A stretch of DNA of 13,364 bases. Source: Lachnospiraceae bacterium (GTDB lineage Bacteria > Bacillota_A > Clostridia > Lachnospirales > Lachnospiraceae). Where the stretch lies: the NCBI GenBank assembly GCA_017464045.1, contig JAFUEG010000211.1, positions 1 to 13,364 on the forward strand, given 5' to 3'. The notes beneath the pieces were generated by a model. The model did no database searches. It was not told the DNA's origin and was given only the letters and a program-made list of their open reading frames with translations. Shown here in pieces: positions 5,803-12,548 of the stretch (position 1 is its first letter; each line of letters starts with the position of its first letter). The position numbers and the translations under genes were made by a program.

Positions 5803-8248
5803 ATTCTTTATAGGATTTACTCTTCCTAAAAAACAGATAAAAAATTTCACCCAAACAGCTAAAAATTCCAATTAAACTTAGAATAAAGCCTTGTTTTAGG
5901 CAAGGAAGACTATATCTTAGGCTAATTTTTTTAACCCCTGGGGTTAATTCTATGCCGATAAATCCATAGTCAGCATTTATATAATCAACCTTCTTTCCAT
6001 CTACATAAGCCTGCCATCCATCCTCATCAGGTACGGCAATCATCAGTATACCCGGTCCGTCGCAATCGACTTCACCTTCAAGCACAGTCTGTTTAACAAG
6101 CTTAAAATCACCTATGGTACAATCTGCGTCATCATAGTACAAAACAACATCATCAGTGACAAGTGTATCTTCCAAAATCATAAGGCGGTCTTCTTGACTT
6201 AGTGCCGCAAACTCACCCTTTGAGATAGTTTTTGTGTACCATTTGGCCACAGATTGTGTTCCGGTATTTTCATATATCTTTACATCATCTATAGTATTTA
6301 TGAGTTTAAAATCAGAATCTTTAATCCCGTTTTTTGAAAGCATATACCTTGTATTTACAAGACGCATTGCCATCTCATCCACATCAGTGTCAAAATGAAA
6401 ATACTTTATCGGCGGCACTCCCGTCTCACTATTTGTACAAATATAAGTATAAAAATCCAGTGTTTTACTGTTAACAATCGTATCATACCATGTAAGCGAC
6501 GAATACCTGTCGATAAGTGAATCGCTAAGCGATGCCCAATCTATATAATCTTTCTCAACTCTGAAAAAAGAATCATCATAATCCTTAAGCCAGTCCAGTG
6601 CTGACATGGTTGAGCTTTCCAGATAATTATTCATATGTTCTGCATAGAGAAAGATGTCCGACACAACAATTCTCTGATTAGTAGTTATACAATCATCAAA
6701 ACATGTAGTGCAAATCACCAGTACTATAAAAGCATATGCCATATACTCTTTAAAGTTCTTAAGTTTAGGGAGTCTGGCAGCAACCTGTAAAAATGTTCCT
6801 ATTGCTATAATGATAAATATAATCTTTAGATACCACCACACCTCATAAACCATATGCTTATACGCAAAAATCCATGTTAGATAAGATAATAAGGCACCGA
6901 TAATTACACCAATTATGCTAAAGCCATTTTTAGATGTATATTCCCATGACTTTACAACCATAAGCGTCAGAAATACAAGCACTACAAAGGTATATCTGTA
7001 TGCCGGATATGCAAATGCATTAAGTATAAGTCCCGACACGGAATTAAACAGAAGAAGCAACATAAGGACACATTTTAATAAAAGAAATAATCTTTCCTTA
7101 AGAGCCTTTTTTTCCTTTATACTGTATACAATCCACTGACCAAAGAAGAAGAAAATAAACAAGCTGATAAAAAGCTGTGGTGTCTCATAATAATTTCCAA
7201 AAAGCGCCTTACTGTTATCGTTAATAAACAGCATATTATTGGACATAAGTCTCGTCATTCTTGTACCAAAATCACACAAATTAAAGGACAGATGAAATGC
7301 TTCCTTCATCTTGGCTAATGCACCCTGATTAGCACCATTTAAGCGGCTCGAAATATGAGTAACATGATAGATGGCAGGAAGAAGAATCACACATGCCATA
7401 AGTACGCCACGAACCACATATAAAAGAACAGCAGCAAAATCCTTTAAAAGCTGTTTGAGTCCAATATCCCTTAGCCTGTAAAATTCAAAGTATCTAAGCA
7501 GGAAATATCCCGCAGCCACAAGAAGTGTCATATAACTGGTATAATATCCAAATATAAGATATAAAGCCACTACAACACTCAACCCCAGTCCGCTGAATTT
7601 TCCTTTTTTCTGTATAAGTTTTTCCAAAAGGTAAATAATCAGGATGTTATATACGCATGCCGTTCCCAGAAAGTAATGCTGTCCCCATAACATAAGATAT
7701 CCATTAAAAGCATGGAGATACGCTCCCAGATAAACCGCAGTTTCATTGTCAGAATAGAGTTTAAATAATTTTACTGAAATAATATATATAATGACTATCT
7801 TAAGTATCTGCATCCATACGAGCATATACATAATAAGTCTTTCACTTACCAATACCCCGCACAAGATAACAAGAGTTGAAAACGGATCGAATGACCATCC
7901 AACAGTATTGGCCAAACTTTTCCCAAGTCCAAAGCTCCAATTCCATATAGAAAACGTTCCTGTTTTTATACGATGAGCTACATTGACAAAATAAGGATAA
8001 TACTGAATATAAGTATCCGAACCTATATCTCTGTACACATAATACCCTCTGCCGATAATAAACTGAAAAAAGATAATTGATACGGAAATCGCCACAGCAA
8101 AACCAAACAAAGCACGAATTCTTTTGTCTTTGTCATATATAATCTTTATTTTATTCCATACAAACCAAAATCCAATCAAAGAAGCTGCCATCAAAAGCAT
8201 AAGCAAAATCACCATATTGGAAGCTCCGTTTAAAAAACCCAAAATCAT
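5801..8248 (-). CDS. YfhO-family membrane protein (GT-C-type glycosyltransferase)
   Basis: This 815-aa protein has a dozen or so hydrophobic membrane segments followed by a large extracytoplasmic C-terminal domain and a last membrane helix. The N-terminal loop YRDIGSDTYIQYYPYF (about 72-87, Asp74/Asp78) followed by FSIWNWSFGLGKS (about 99-111) is the usual YfhO signature, with the acidic GT-C motif in the first outer loop. Near the C-terminus, GWQAYVDGKKVDYINADYGF and ISLRYSLP are also typical of YfhO. In Bacillus, Listeria and Staphylococcus, YfhO works with a CsbB-type GT2 to add sugars from Und-P-sugar to lipoteichoic or wall polymers outside the cell. A GT2 gene and a flippase-like pair lie downstream, so this is the likely transferase of the set. 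The chosen start has AGGGGGAT close upstream; an ATG 11 codons inward has GGAG at 8 nt and is also possible. Confidence 0.9.
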   Translation of the reverse strand: MILGFLNGASNMVILLMLLMAASLIGFWFVWNKIKIIYDKDKRIRALFGFAVAISVSIIFFQFIIGRGYYVYRDIGSDTYIQYYPYFVNVAHRIKTGTFSIWNWSFGLGKSLANTVGWSFDPFSTLVILCGVLVSERLIMYMLVWMQILKIVIIYIISVKLFKLYSDNETAVYLGAYLHAFNGYLMLWGQHYFLGTACVYNILIIYLLEKLIQKKGKFSGLGLSVVVALYLIFGYYTSYMTLLVAAGYFLLRYFEFYRLRDIGLKQLLKDFAAVLLYVVRGVLMACVILLPAIYHVTHISSRLNGANQGALAKMKEAFHLSFNLCDFGTRMTRLMSNNMLFINDNSKALFGNYYETPQLFISLFIFFFFGQWIVYSIKEKKALKERLFLLLKCVLMLLLLFNSVSGLILNAFAYPAYRYTFVVLVFLTLMVVKSWEYTSKNGFSIIGVIIGALLSYLTWIFAYKHMVYEVWWYLKIIFIIIAIGTFLQVAARLPKLKNFKEYMAYAFIVLVICTTCFDDCITTNQRIVVSDIFLYAEHMNNYLESSTMSALDWLKDYDDSFFRVEKDYIDWASLSDSLIDRYSSLTWYDTIVNSKTLDFYTYICTNSETGVPPIKYFHFDTDVDEMAMRLVNTRYMLSKNGIKDSDFKLINTIDDVKIYENTGTQSVAKWYTKTISKGEFAALSQEDRLMILEDTLVTDDVVLYYDDADCTIGDFKLVKQTVLEGEVDCDGPGILMIAVPDEDGWQAYVDGKKVDYINADYGFIGIELTPGVKKISLRYSLPCLKQGFILSLIGIFSCLGEIFYLFFRKSKSYKE

Positions 8249-8296
8249 ATATCCCCCTAAAAAAGAACTCGTATAAATAATTAAATCGGCAGATTA

Positions 8297-10078
8297 TTAC
8301 TCCATCAGCTCAAAATCATATATATCATTACCATTAACCGTTCCAACCTTTTTAACAGTAACCTTATTATTAAACTTTTTATCCAGGTATTTTTCAATCA
8401 ACTGGTAAGTATTGGAATTATCTACCAGATACACTTTATCGTTGGTTACAAGAGATGTAAACACATTATTATCAACACCATATTTTTCAAGTACATTCTT
8501 TTGCAATGGGGATGAAACAGTCCATCCTCCGCAAAAAGAAACATTGTAAAAATAATCATCATAATCACAGTTTATCTTTGCTATATCATCCACAACAGTA
8601 GGTCCTGTTACATTTAATGTGAATATATAAAGATTATCCTTATCAAGGCCTGTATACATATCATATTTTACAGTACTTTGAACATAAAAATGTCTGCCTT
8701 TTACTGCAGCGAAATTATACACGCCTCTTCCCAGCTTTACAAACATCATGCAAAAAAGAGCAAGTGCGACACAAAATCTTCTGAATTTATCGGAGCCGTC
8801 CATAAACCTCAACCGATAATCCGACTCATACGAAAAGACTGTTAAAAACACGACAATAGCAGCTATCCATACCATCATCTCTGCACGCCATATAACTCTT
8901 CCCACACATGAAAGATACCAGTACTCAGCTAAAATTCCCGCAGTCGATATGCCAAACAGAAGTATATTTTTTCCCTCTGCCGCAAAACACAAAAACAGCA
9001 ATATGAAAATCCAAAAAATACAGATGAATCTTCCTGTGCTCTTACTGTCAAACTCAGTAATGGAAATCAATATTTTTTTAATATTAAGGGTTAATTTCTT
9101 TGAATCATTGCCTCTTATCTCAACAAGTTTCTTAAGCGTATCAGTATTAAATTTGTCATTGTCTGCAAATGCCCAACTATTAAAAAGATAGTAATCTACC
9201 AAATCAAAATCAATCTCTTCCAAAGCTTCATAATTTGCATAAAAATCCGGCATGGAATAATCAGTAAGCTCTGCCCTGTATCGATTAAACTCAAGGAAAT
9301 CCTTCCATTCAGTCTTTGAATATGCCTTGTCATTGACAACCTTAAGCATACCTATACCCAGAACAGATACAACTATCATTATAATCAGACGATAGTTCTC
9401 TTTAAATATACCCATTTTTTTCTCTTTAAAACTAATTATATGAGACTTTATATTCAGCAAAAACAAGCCAAATAATATGGTCATGCATTCAAGAGCTGAA
9501 GATAAAAATGCATAATCTCTCACTGCAAATCCAAGCCACAAAAAAAGCACTCCCAAAATCCATACAGGATTTTTAAATGTCTTCTTTTCTTTATACCATG
9601 CGTACAAAACAGCAAATCCAACCGCAGTATATAATCCTGCATTTTTCGAAAATTGAAGACTGCAATAATACTCTGTCGCAAGAAAGCTGCTTACCGCAAA
9701 AGAAATTCCGGCAGAAATCAACGCATAATCAATGTTCTTCAATGCCTTATCACTGTTTTCCAGTCTAAGTGTAACTCTCGAAACAGCCATATACGATAAA
9801 GTATACACGGCAGCAAAATTAAGAAAAAGCATTAAGAATAGATACATATTAAGTTTTGGGAAAACACCATATAAAAAACTAATCAGCTTTCCATAAATCA
9901 CATTAGAAAACACCAGATACGTACGATTCTTACTTCCAAACGCACCTGCTGCAATCAAATTCATAACTTCATCATCGTCAGACTCATACGTCAGTGTTCC
10001 CAACACCACATAAATCAAAAATATAAATAAACACATTAAAAAACATGATATAATACTGATTTTTTTCTTTTTAATCAT
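8297..10078 (-). CDS. Multispanning membrane protein, GT-C-like, function unknown
   Basis: This 593-aa protein is not firmly recognised. One hydrophobic helix (about 7-28) is followed by an acidic outer-loop motif TYESDDDEVMNL (Asp34-36, Glu37), a placement typical of GT-C glycosyltransferases that use lipid-linked sugars. Many more membrane segments follow. A middle soluble region (about 255-340) contains EFNRYRAELTDYSMPDF and WAFADNDKFNTDTL, a pattern I recall from Lachnospiraceae surface-locus membrane proteins without known function. A C-terminal soluble part follows the last helices. The open frame starts at 10114, but the ATG at 10076-10078 has AGAGG 7 nt upstream and is preferred. A strong promoter lies just before it, and the YfhO-family gene starts 48 nt after its stop, so they form one unit. 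It may be a second transferase or a polymerase; this is inference. Confidence 0.8.
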   Translation of the reverse strand: MIKKKKISIISCFLMCLFIFLIYVVLGTLTYESDDDEVMNLIAAGAFGSKNRTYLVFSNVIYGKLISFLYGVFPKLNMYLFLMLFLNFAAVYTLSYMAVSRVTLRLENSDKALKNIDYALISAGISFAVSSFLATEYYCSLQFSKNAGLYTAVGFAVLYAWYKEKKTFKNPVWILGVLFLWLGFAVRDYAFLSSALECMTILFGLFLLNIKSHIISFKEKKMGIFKENYRLIIMIVVSVLGIGMLKVVNDKAYSKTEWKDFLEFNRYRAELTDYSMPDFYANYEALEEIDFDLVDYYLFNSWAFADNDKFNTDTLKKLVEIRGNDSKKLTLNIKKILISITEFDSKSTGRFICIFWIFILLFLCFAAEGKNILLFGISTAGILAEYWYLSCVGRVIWRAEMMVWIAAIVVFLTVFSYESDYRLRFMDGSDKFRRFCVALALFCMMFVKLGRGVYNFAAVKGRHFYVQSTVKYDMYTGLDKDNLYIFTLNVTGPTVVDDIAKINCDYDDYFYNVSFCGGWTVSSPLQKNVLEKYGVDNNVFTSLVTNDKVYLVDNSNTYQLIEKYLDKKFNNKVTVKKVGTVNGNDIYDFELME

Positions 10079-10120
10079 ATTACAACCTCTGATATTTTTG
10101 TATTTAAACAACATCTATAT

Positions 10121-10149
10121 ATTATATCATTGCAAAACAATAATGCCAA
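10121..10149 (-). promoter_or_regulatory. Strong extended -10 promoter for the GT-C/YfhO-family operon
   Basis: On the minus strand TTGGCA (10144-10149), a 17-nt spacer and a perfect TATAAT (10121-10126) preceded by TGA form a near-ideal sigma-A promoter with an extended -10. The transcript would begin about 10114, roughly 36 nt before the chosen start of the 593-aa protein. The -35 lies inside the left arm of the hairpin at 10139-10177. Confidence 0.85.
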
Positions 10150-10177
10150 CTATTTTTCAATAATAGTTGGCATTATT
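10139..10177 (-). terminator. Perfect 16-bp inverted repeat: terminator and possible operator
   Basis: The arms 10139-10154 and 10162-10177 are perfectly complementary over 16 bp (core AATGCCAACTATT) with a 7-nt loop. It lies 43 nt after the stop of the zinc-ribbon gene, so the RNA hairpin can end that transcript, although the following T-tract (TTATTGTTTT) is broken. The same DNA palindrome covers the -35 of the next promoter, so it may also bind a regulator. Confidence 0.7.
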
Positions 10178-10219
10178 ATAATTATTAATATAAGCATTTT
10201 AAAATAACAGTGACAAATA

Positions 10220-10555
10220 TCACAAATTATTATCATCAAAGTATTTATTATCTTCCATAAACTGTCTTTCCATCTCTCGTCTGGCTTCTTCAATAGCTTT
10301 TCTTCGTGCTTTTACCTTTTCTTCTCGTCTCTTATTAGCCTCATACTTTTTCTTATACCATTTCTGATAATGCTCTGAAGTAATATACTCTGACCAAAAA
10401 TACTCCTGTCTTTGTTCAAGATCCAAATCAGCAAACTGAACAAACGAAAGTCTAAGCTTATATAACTCAGTATCACACGCTCTACAAAATGTGTTGACAT
10501 CATACTGCAAATAAAAAAATCTTTCGCAGCTTGGGCAATAATAAACTTTTAACAT
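10220..10555 (-). CDS. Small zinc-ribbon protein with charged coiled tail, function unknown
   Basis: This 111-aa protein has two CxxC pairs (Cys7/Cys10 in YYCPSCERFF, Cys24/Cys27 in FCRACD), a compact N-terminal zinc ribbon. Residues about 65-100 are a highly charged Lys/Arg/Glu-rich helix likely to form a coiled coil or bind nucleic acid. There is no signal peptide or membrane segment. The ATG at 10553-10555 has AGGAG at 6-nt spacing, so this is a real gene. It does not resemble a polysaccharide enzyme. It sits just after the candidate structured RNA, whose terminator ends about 45 nt before the start codon, and before the hairpin at 10139-10177. It could be regulatory or an unrelated local gene. 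No family name can be given from the sequence alone. Confidence 0.8.
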   Translation of the reverse strand: MLKVYYCPSCERFFYLQYDVNTFCRACDTELYKLRLSFVQFADLDLEQRQEYFWSEYITSEHYQKWYKKKYEANKRREEKVKARRKAIEEARREMERQFMEDNKYFDDNNL

Positions 10556-10601
10556 AGATAACTCCTATTCTTTTGTACCTTAACTACCTGTTTCATCTAT
10601 C

Positions 10602-10642
10602 AAAAAAATCCGTCAGCTACAGTCGCACCAACGGAATTTTTT
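10602..10642 (-). terminator. Intrinsic terminator (bidirectional) at the 3' end of the candidate RNA
   Basis: On the minus strand the stem TCCGT...ACGGA (10631-10635 with 10609-10613), extended by GU and GC pairs, closes an 11-nt loop and is followed by seven Ts (10602-10608). A run of As precedes it, so it would also work on the plus strand. It lies about 45 nt before the zinc-ribbon start codon, so it could act as a leader attenuator for that gene or as the end of a stand-alone RNA. Confidence 0.8.
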
Positions 10643-10647
10643 GAAAC

Positions 10648-10676
10648 ATCCTCCAGTTACAGTCGCACCGATGGAT
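10648..10676 (-). repeat. Sister hairpin of the terminator with the same loop sequence
   Basis: ATCC (10673-10676) pairs with GGAT (10648-10651), followed by GU/GC pairs, around the 11-nt loop TGCGACTGTAA. The terminator hairpin has loop TGCGACTGTAG with a different stem sequence. The conserved blocks (10655-10669 and 10615-10629) match at 14 of 15 positions and are exactly 40 nt apart. Confidence 0.7.
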
Positions 10677-10822
10677 ATTCATGCTTAGAATTTTAAAAAT
10701 AGTTTTTGGAAAACGAGATACCTCGTAGTTACAGCTAAAATTCTAAGCCGAGTAAGTTTGCTGTAAACATTGCTGCAGGTGTAAACACCATAAACATTGT
10801 TATCTGCAAACTCGCCACCAAT

Positions 10823-10851
10823 ATACTACTATACATTTAGAAGTTTGTCTA
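10823..10851 (-). promoter_or_regulatory. Probable promoter for the candidate RNA
   Basis: On the minus strand TAGACA (10846-10851, 5/6 match), a 17-nt spacer and TAGTAT (10823-10828, 4/6 match) would start transcription near 10816, exactly where the first paired region of the candidate RNA begins. The -10 is mediocre. Confidence 0.5.
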
Positions 10852-10892
10852 TATTCGAAATATATAAAATTTGCAGTTGAGTAAATGTGATA

Positions 10893-10910
10893 TTTGTACA
10901 ATTTGTACAA
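10893..10910. repeat. Two tandem copies of TTTGTACAA
   Basis: The 9-mer TTTGTACAA occurs twice back-to-back, each containing the palindrome TTGTACAA. The pair lies 8 nt after the co-polymerase stop and about 45 bp upstream of the candidate RNA promoter, which suits a regulator site. No regulator can be named. Confidence 0.5.
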
Positions 10911-10917
10911 CATATCG

Positions 10918-12303
10918 CTATAAAACTATATTTCCTATAATCTTCTTATCACTGTCTTTTACTAATTTGATATCTGCTATAATTTCAGGAAGCATAGTTT
11001 TTTCTCTTTCAACGACAAATATAACTCCATCACATTCATATAAACTCTTCAAAGACGCATTAGAAGAAAAATCAAGATAATACGAAAACGATTTTTCTCC
11101 AAGTCTGTTACTTAAGTCTGTTAATATGCCCCTGCATCTTTCTTCATTTTTTCCTATTACCAAAAGTTTATTTACATCATTAAGATTGTCCAGGTGTATT
11201 TTAATTCTTTCTATAGCAAACGAACCATCTTCTTCTGCATTTCTCTCTTTTTTAGTAATCAATCTGTCAACAAATCCAAAAATACGCTTCTTTCCGGCAT
11301 TTTTAGGAAAAACGCCCAGGTTATTTACTCCGGTTATCCTATCAAACTCACCTGCAGAATAAATAATTCCCTTTCTGACAAACTTATTATAATAGAAGAT
11401 AAACATAAGAAAAACACCTGCAAAAAATCCAATAACTCCGACTATAACAGCAACTACTGCAATGTGCTTTCTGGATAACTTATTGGGCATCTCAGGATAA
11501 GCAGGCTCACCTTCCTCCAAAAAGACTTCAACATTTTCCTTTGCACTTTCGTAATTAGTCTTTGCGGATTCAAATTTTTCCTTTCGTCCATTGATGTAAC
11601 TCTTTAATGTTTCGGAATATTCTGTCTCTGTTGACTGATTAATAATAACCAAATCATAATCCTTGAAATAATCAATTTTTGAGACCTTTTCTTTTGCTCC
11701 GCTAATTAATATATCCGAAATAGCATAAGAATATCCTTCATCCGGGTACTTAATTACCATGCTGATAGAACCACCATTATAATCAACTTTGACGTCTACA
11801 AGTTCTTTTGCATATTCAGAATCATATCTTATTAATTCTCCTACAGCATTCAAATCAGCATAATCATATAAATTGTTATAATATGCTTTAAGAACATTGT
11901 TTAATTCAACTTTATCAACCGAATAAGATTCCTCTTCCGATCCCTGTTTTTTTATTGGCATAAGTTCTATGCTTACAGTCAGTACATTTTCGTAATCCAA
12001 ATTCACTAAAATTGAATTTTTCATGTATTCTTCTTCATATTTGTAATCTTTCTCATAAAGATCAACTCCGCTTTTTAAAGCACCCAAATACTCATCATAA
12101 GCATCATGTTCTTCCTTGTACTTATCAATATCCGCATCATACTTAGCCATGTTGTCATCCCATGATAAAGCATATTTTAAAGCCACTGCTCCGGCAGCTA
12201 AAACAGCAAAAATCAGTCCTATAATTAATATACTTCGCCATTTTTTCAGAGAATACAACATATAATCTCTAAAGTTTATTTTAATTTCCTCGTTTTCGTT
12301 CAT
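10918..12303 (-). CDS. Polysaccharide co-polymerase (Wzz/CapA-like) with degenerate BY-kinase-like C-terminal domain
   Basis: This 461-aa membrane protein controls chain length or export of a surface polymer. The first membrane segment is about 24-46. A large acidic extracytoplasmic domain follows, rich in Tyr, Glu and Lys, with coiled-coil stretches near 55-75 and 235-262. A proline-rich PAYPEMP (268-273) leads into the second segment, about 281-305. These features define the Wzz/PCP-2 family. After the second helix, residues 365-461 line up with the tyrosine-kinase domain of fused PCP-BY-kinases (CDGVIFVVEREKT, then KIIGNIVL). Where the Walker A P-loop should be, the sequence is VIGKNEERC, so ATP binding is unlikely. 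GGGAG sits 6 nt before the ATG at 12301-12303. The candidate RNA and the polymer genes follow on the same strand. Whether the kinase-like domain has a structural or partner-binding role is open. Confidence 0.88.
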   Translation of the reverse strand: MNENEEIKINFRDYMLYSLKKWRSILIIGLIFAVLAAGAVALKYALSWDDNMAKYDADIDKYKEEHDAYDEYLGALKSGVDLYEKDYKYEEEYMKNSILVNLDYENVLTVSIELMPIKKQGSEEESYSVDKVELNNVLKAYYNNLYDYADLNAVGELIRYDSEYAKELVDVKVDYNGGSISMVIKYPDEGYSYAISDILISGAKEKVSKIDYFKDYDLVIINQSTETEYSETLKSYINGRKEKFESAKTNYESAKENVEVFLEEGEPAYPEMPNKLSRKHIAVVAVIVGVIGFFAGVFLMFIFYYNKFVRKGIIYSAGEFDRITGVNNLGVFPKNAGKKRIFGFVDRLITKKERNAEEDGSFAIERIKIHLDNLNDVNKLLVIGKNEERCRGILTDLSNRLGEKSFSYYLDFSSNASLKSLYECDGVIFVVEREKTMLPEIIADIKLVKDSDKKIIGNIVL

Positions 12304-12548
12304 CGTAATCTCCCTTTACGTATTATTTTATATGTATATAATAGCGATTAAAAAAGATACAACACCAGTATAATAGTCGCATACACATTATTAATTATAA
12401 TAAATATACAGTACTATTATATATATTTTTTTTGAATAAGTCTAGTCTTTAAATAATTTAGATGTTTAACTATTTAGAATAACTATATTTTGATATATTT
12501 AATAAGCCAACAGGCACCATAATACAACATTTCAGATGGAGAAATAAA
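12304..12548. promoter_or_regulatory. AT-rich divergent intergenic region with inverted repeats
   Basis: This 245-bp region separates the co-polymerase (minus) from the recombinase (plus) and must hold both promoters. A possible minus promoter is TTAATA (12389-12394), 16 nt, TATACT (12367-12372). A plus -10 candidate is TTTAAT at 12498-12503, but its -35 is poor. The 8-mer TATAATAG occurs at 12337-12344 and 12369-12376, and its inverse CTATTATA at 12414-12421, giving inverted repeats of 9-10 bp. This may be a binding or recombination site, but the very high AT content makes chance pairing likely. Confidence 0.45.

Larger units (their letters stand above)
10602..10816 (-). ncRNA. Candidate structured RNA of about 215 nt (unassigned)
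   Basis: The region between the co-polymerase gene and the zinc-ribbon gene has no protein gene but is packed with paired elements on the minus strand. From 5' to 3' these are: a 7-bp stem (10806-10812 with 10755-10761) enclosing a GGTG-TTTA-CACC hairpin (10778-10789); a perfect 13-bp stem (10736-10748 with 10683-10695) enclosing an ACGAG/CTCGT hairpin (10713-10726); a hairpin at 10648-10676; and the terminator hairpin at 10609-10635. The last two share the 15-nt block GGTGCGACTGTA(A/G)CT almost exactly, while their stems differ. A third partial copy, CTGTAACT, is at 10727-10734. A promoter-like sequence lies just before the 5' end. It may be a free small RNA or the leader of the zinc-ribbon gene. 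I do not recognise an Rfam family. Confidence 0.65.

Noticed and set aside
10312..10503. 63-aa minus-strand frame inside the zinc-ribbon gene
   Set aside because: It lies in another frame of a gene with a clear ribosome binding site and CxxC motifs, and shows no features of its own.
10609..10676. Two near-identical 15-mers 40 nt apart looked like a minimal CRISPR array
   Set aside because: Only two full copies, each the loop of its own hairpin and one followed by a T-run; no third spacer unit at 40 nt and no cas genes.
10871..11080. Plus-strand 69-aa frame starting in the intergenic region and running into the co-polymerase 3' end
   Set aside because: Mostly antisense to the co-polymerase gene, with no good ribosome binding site and no recognisable motif.
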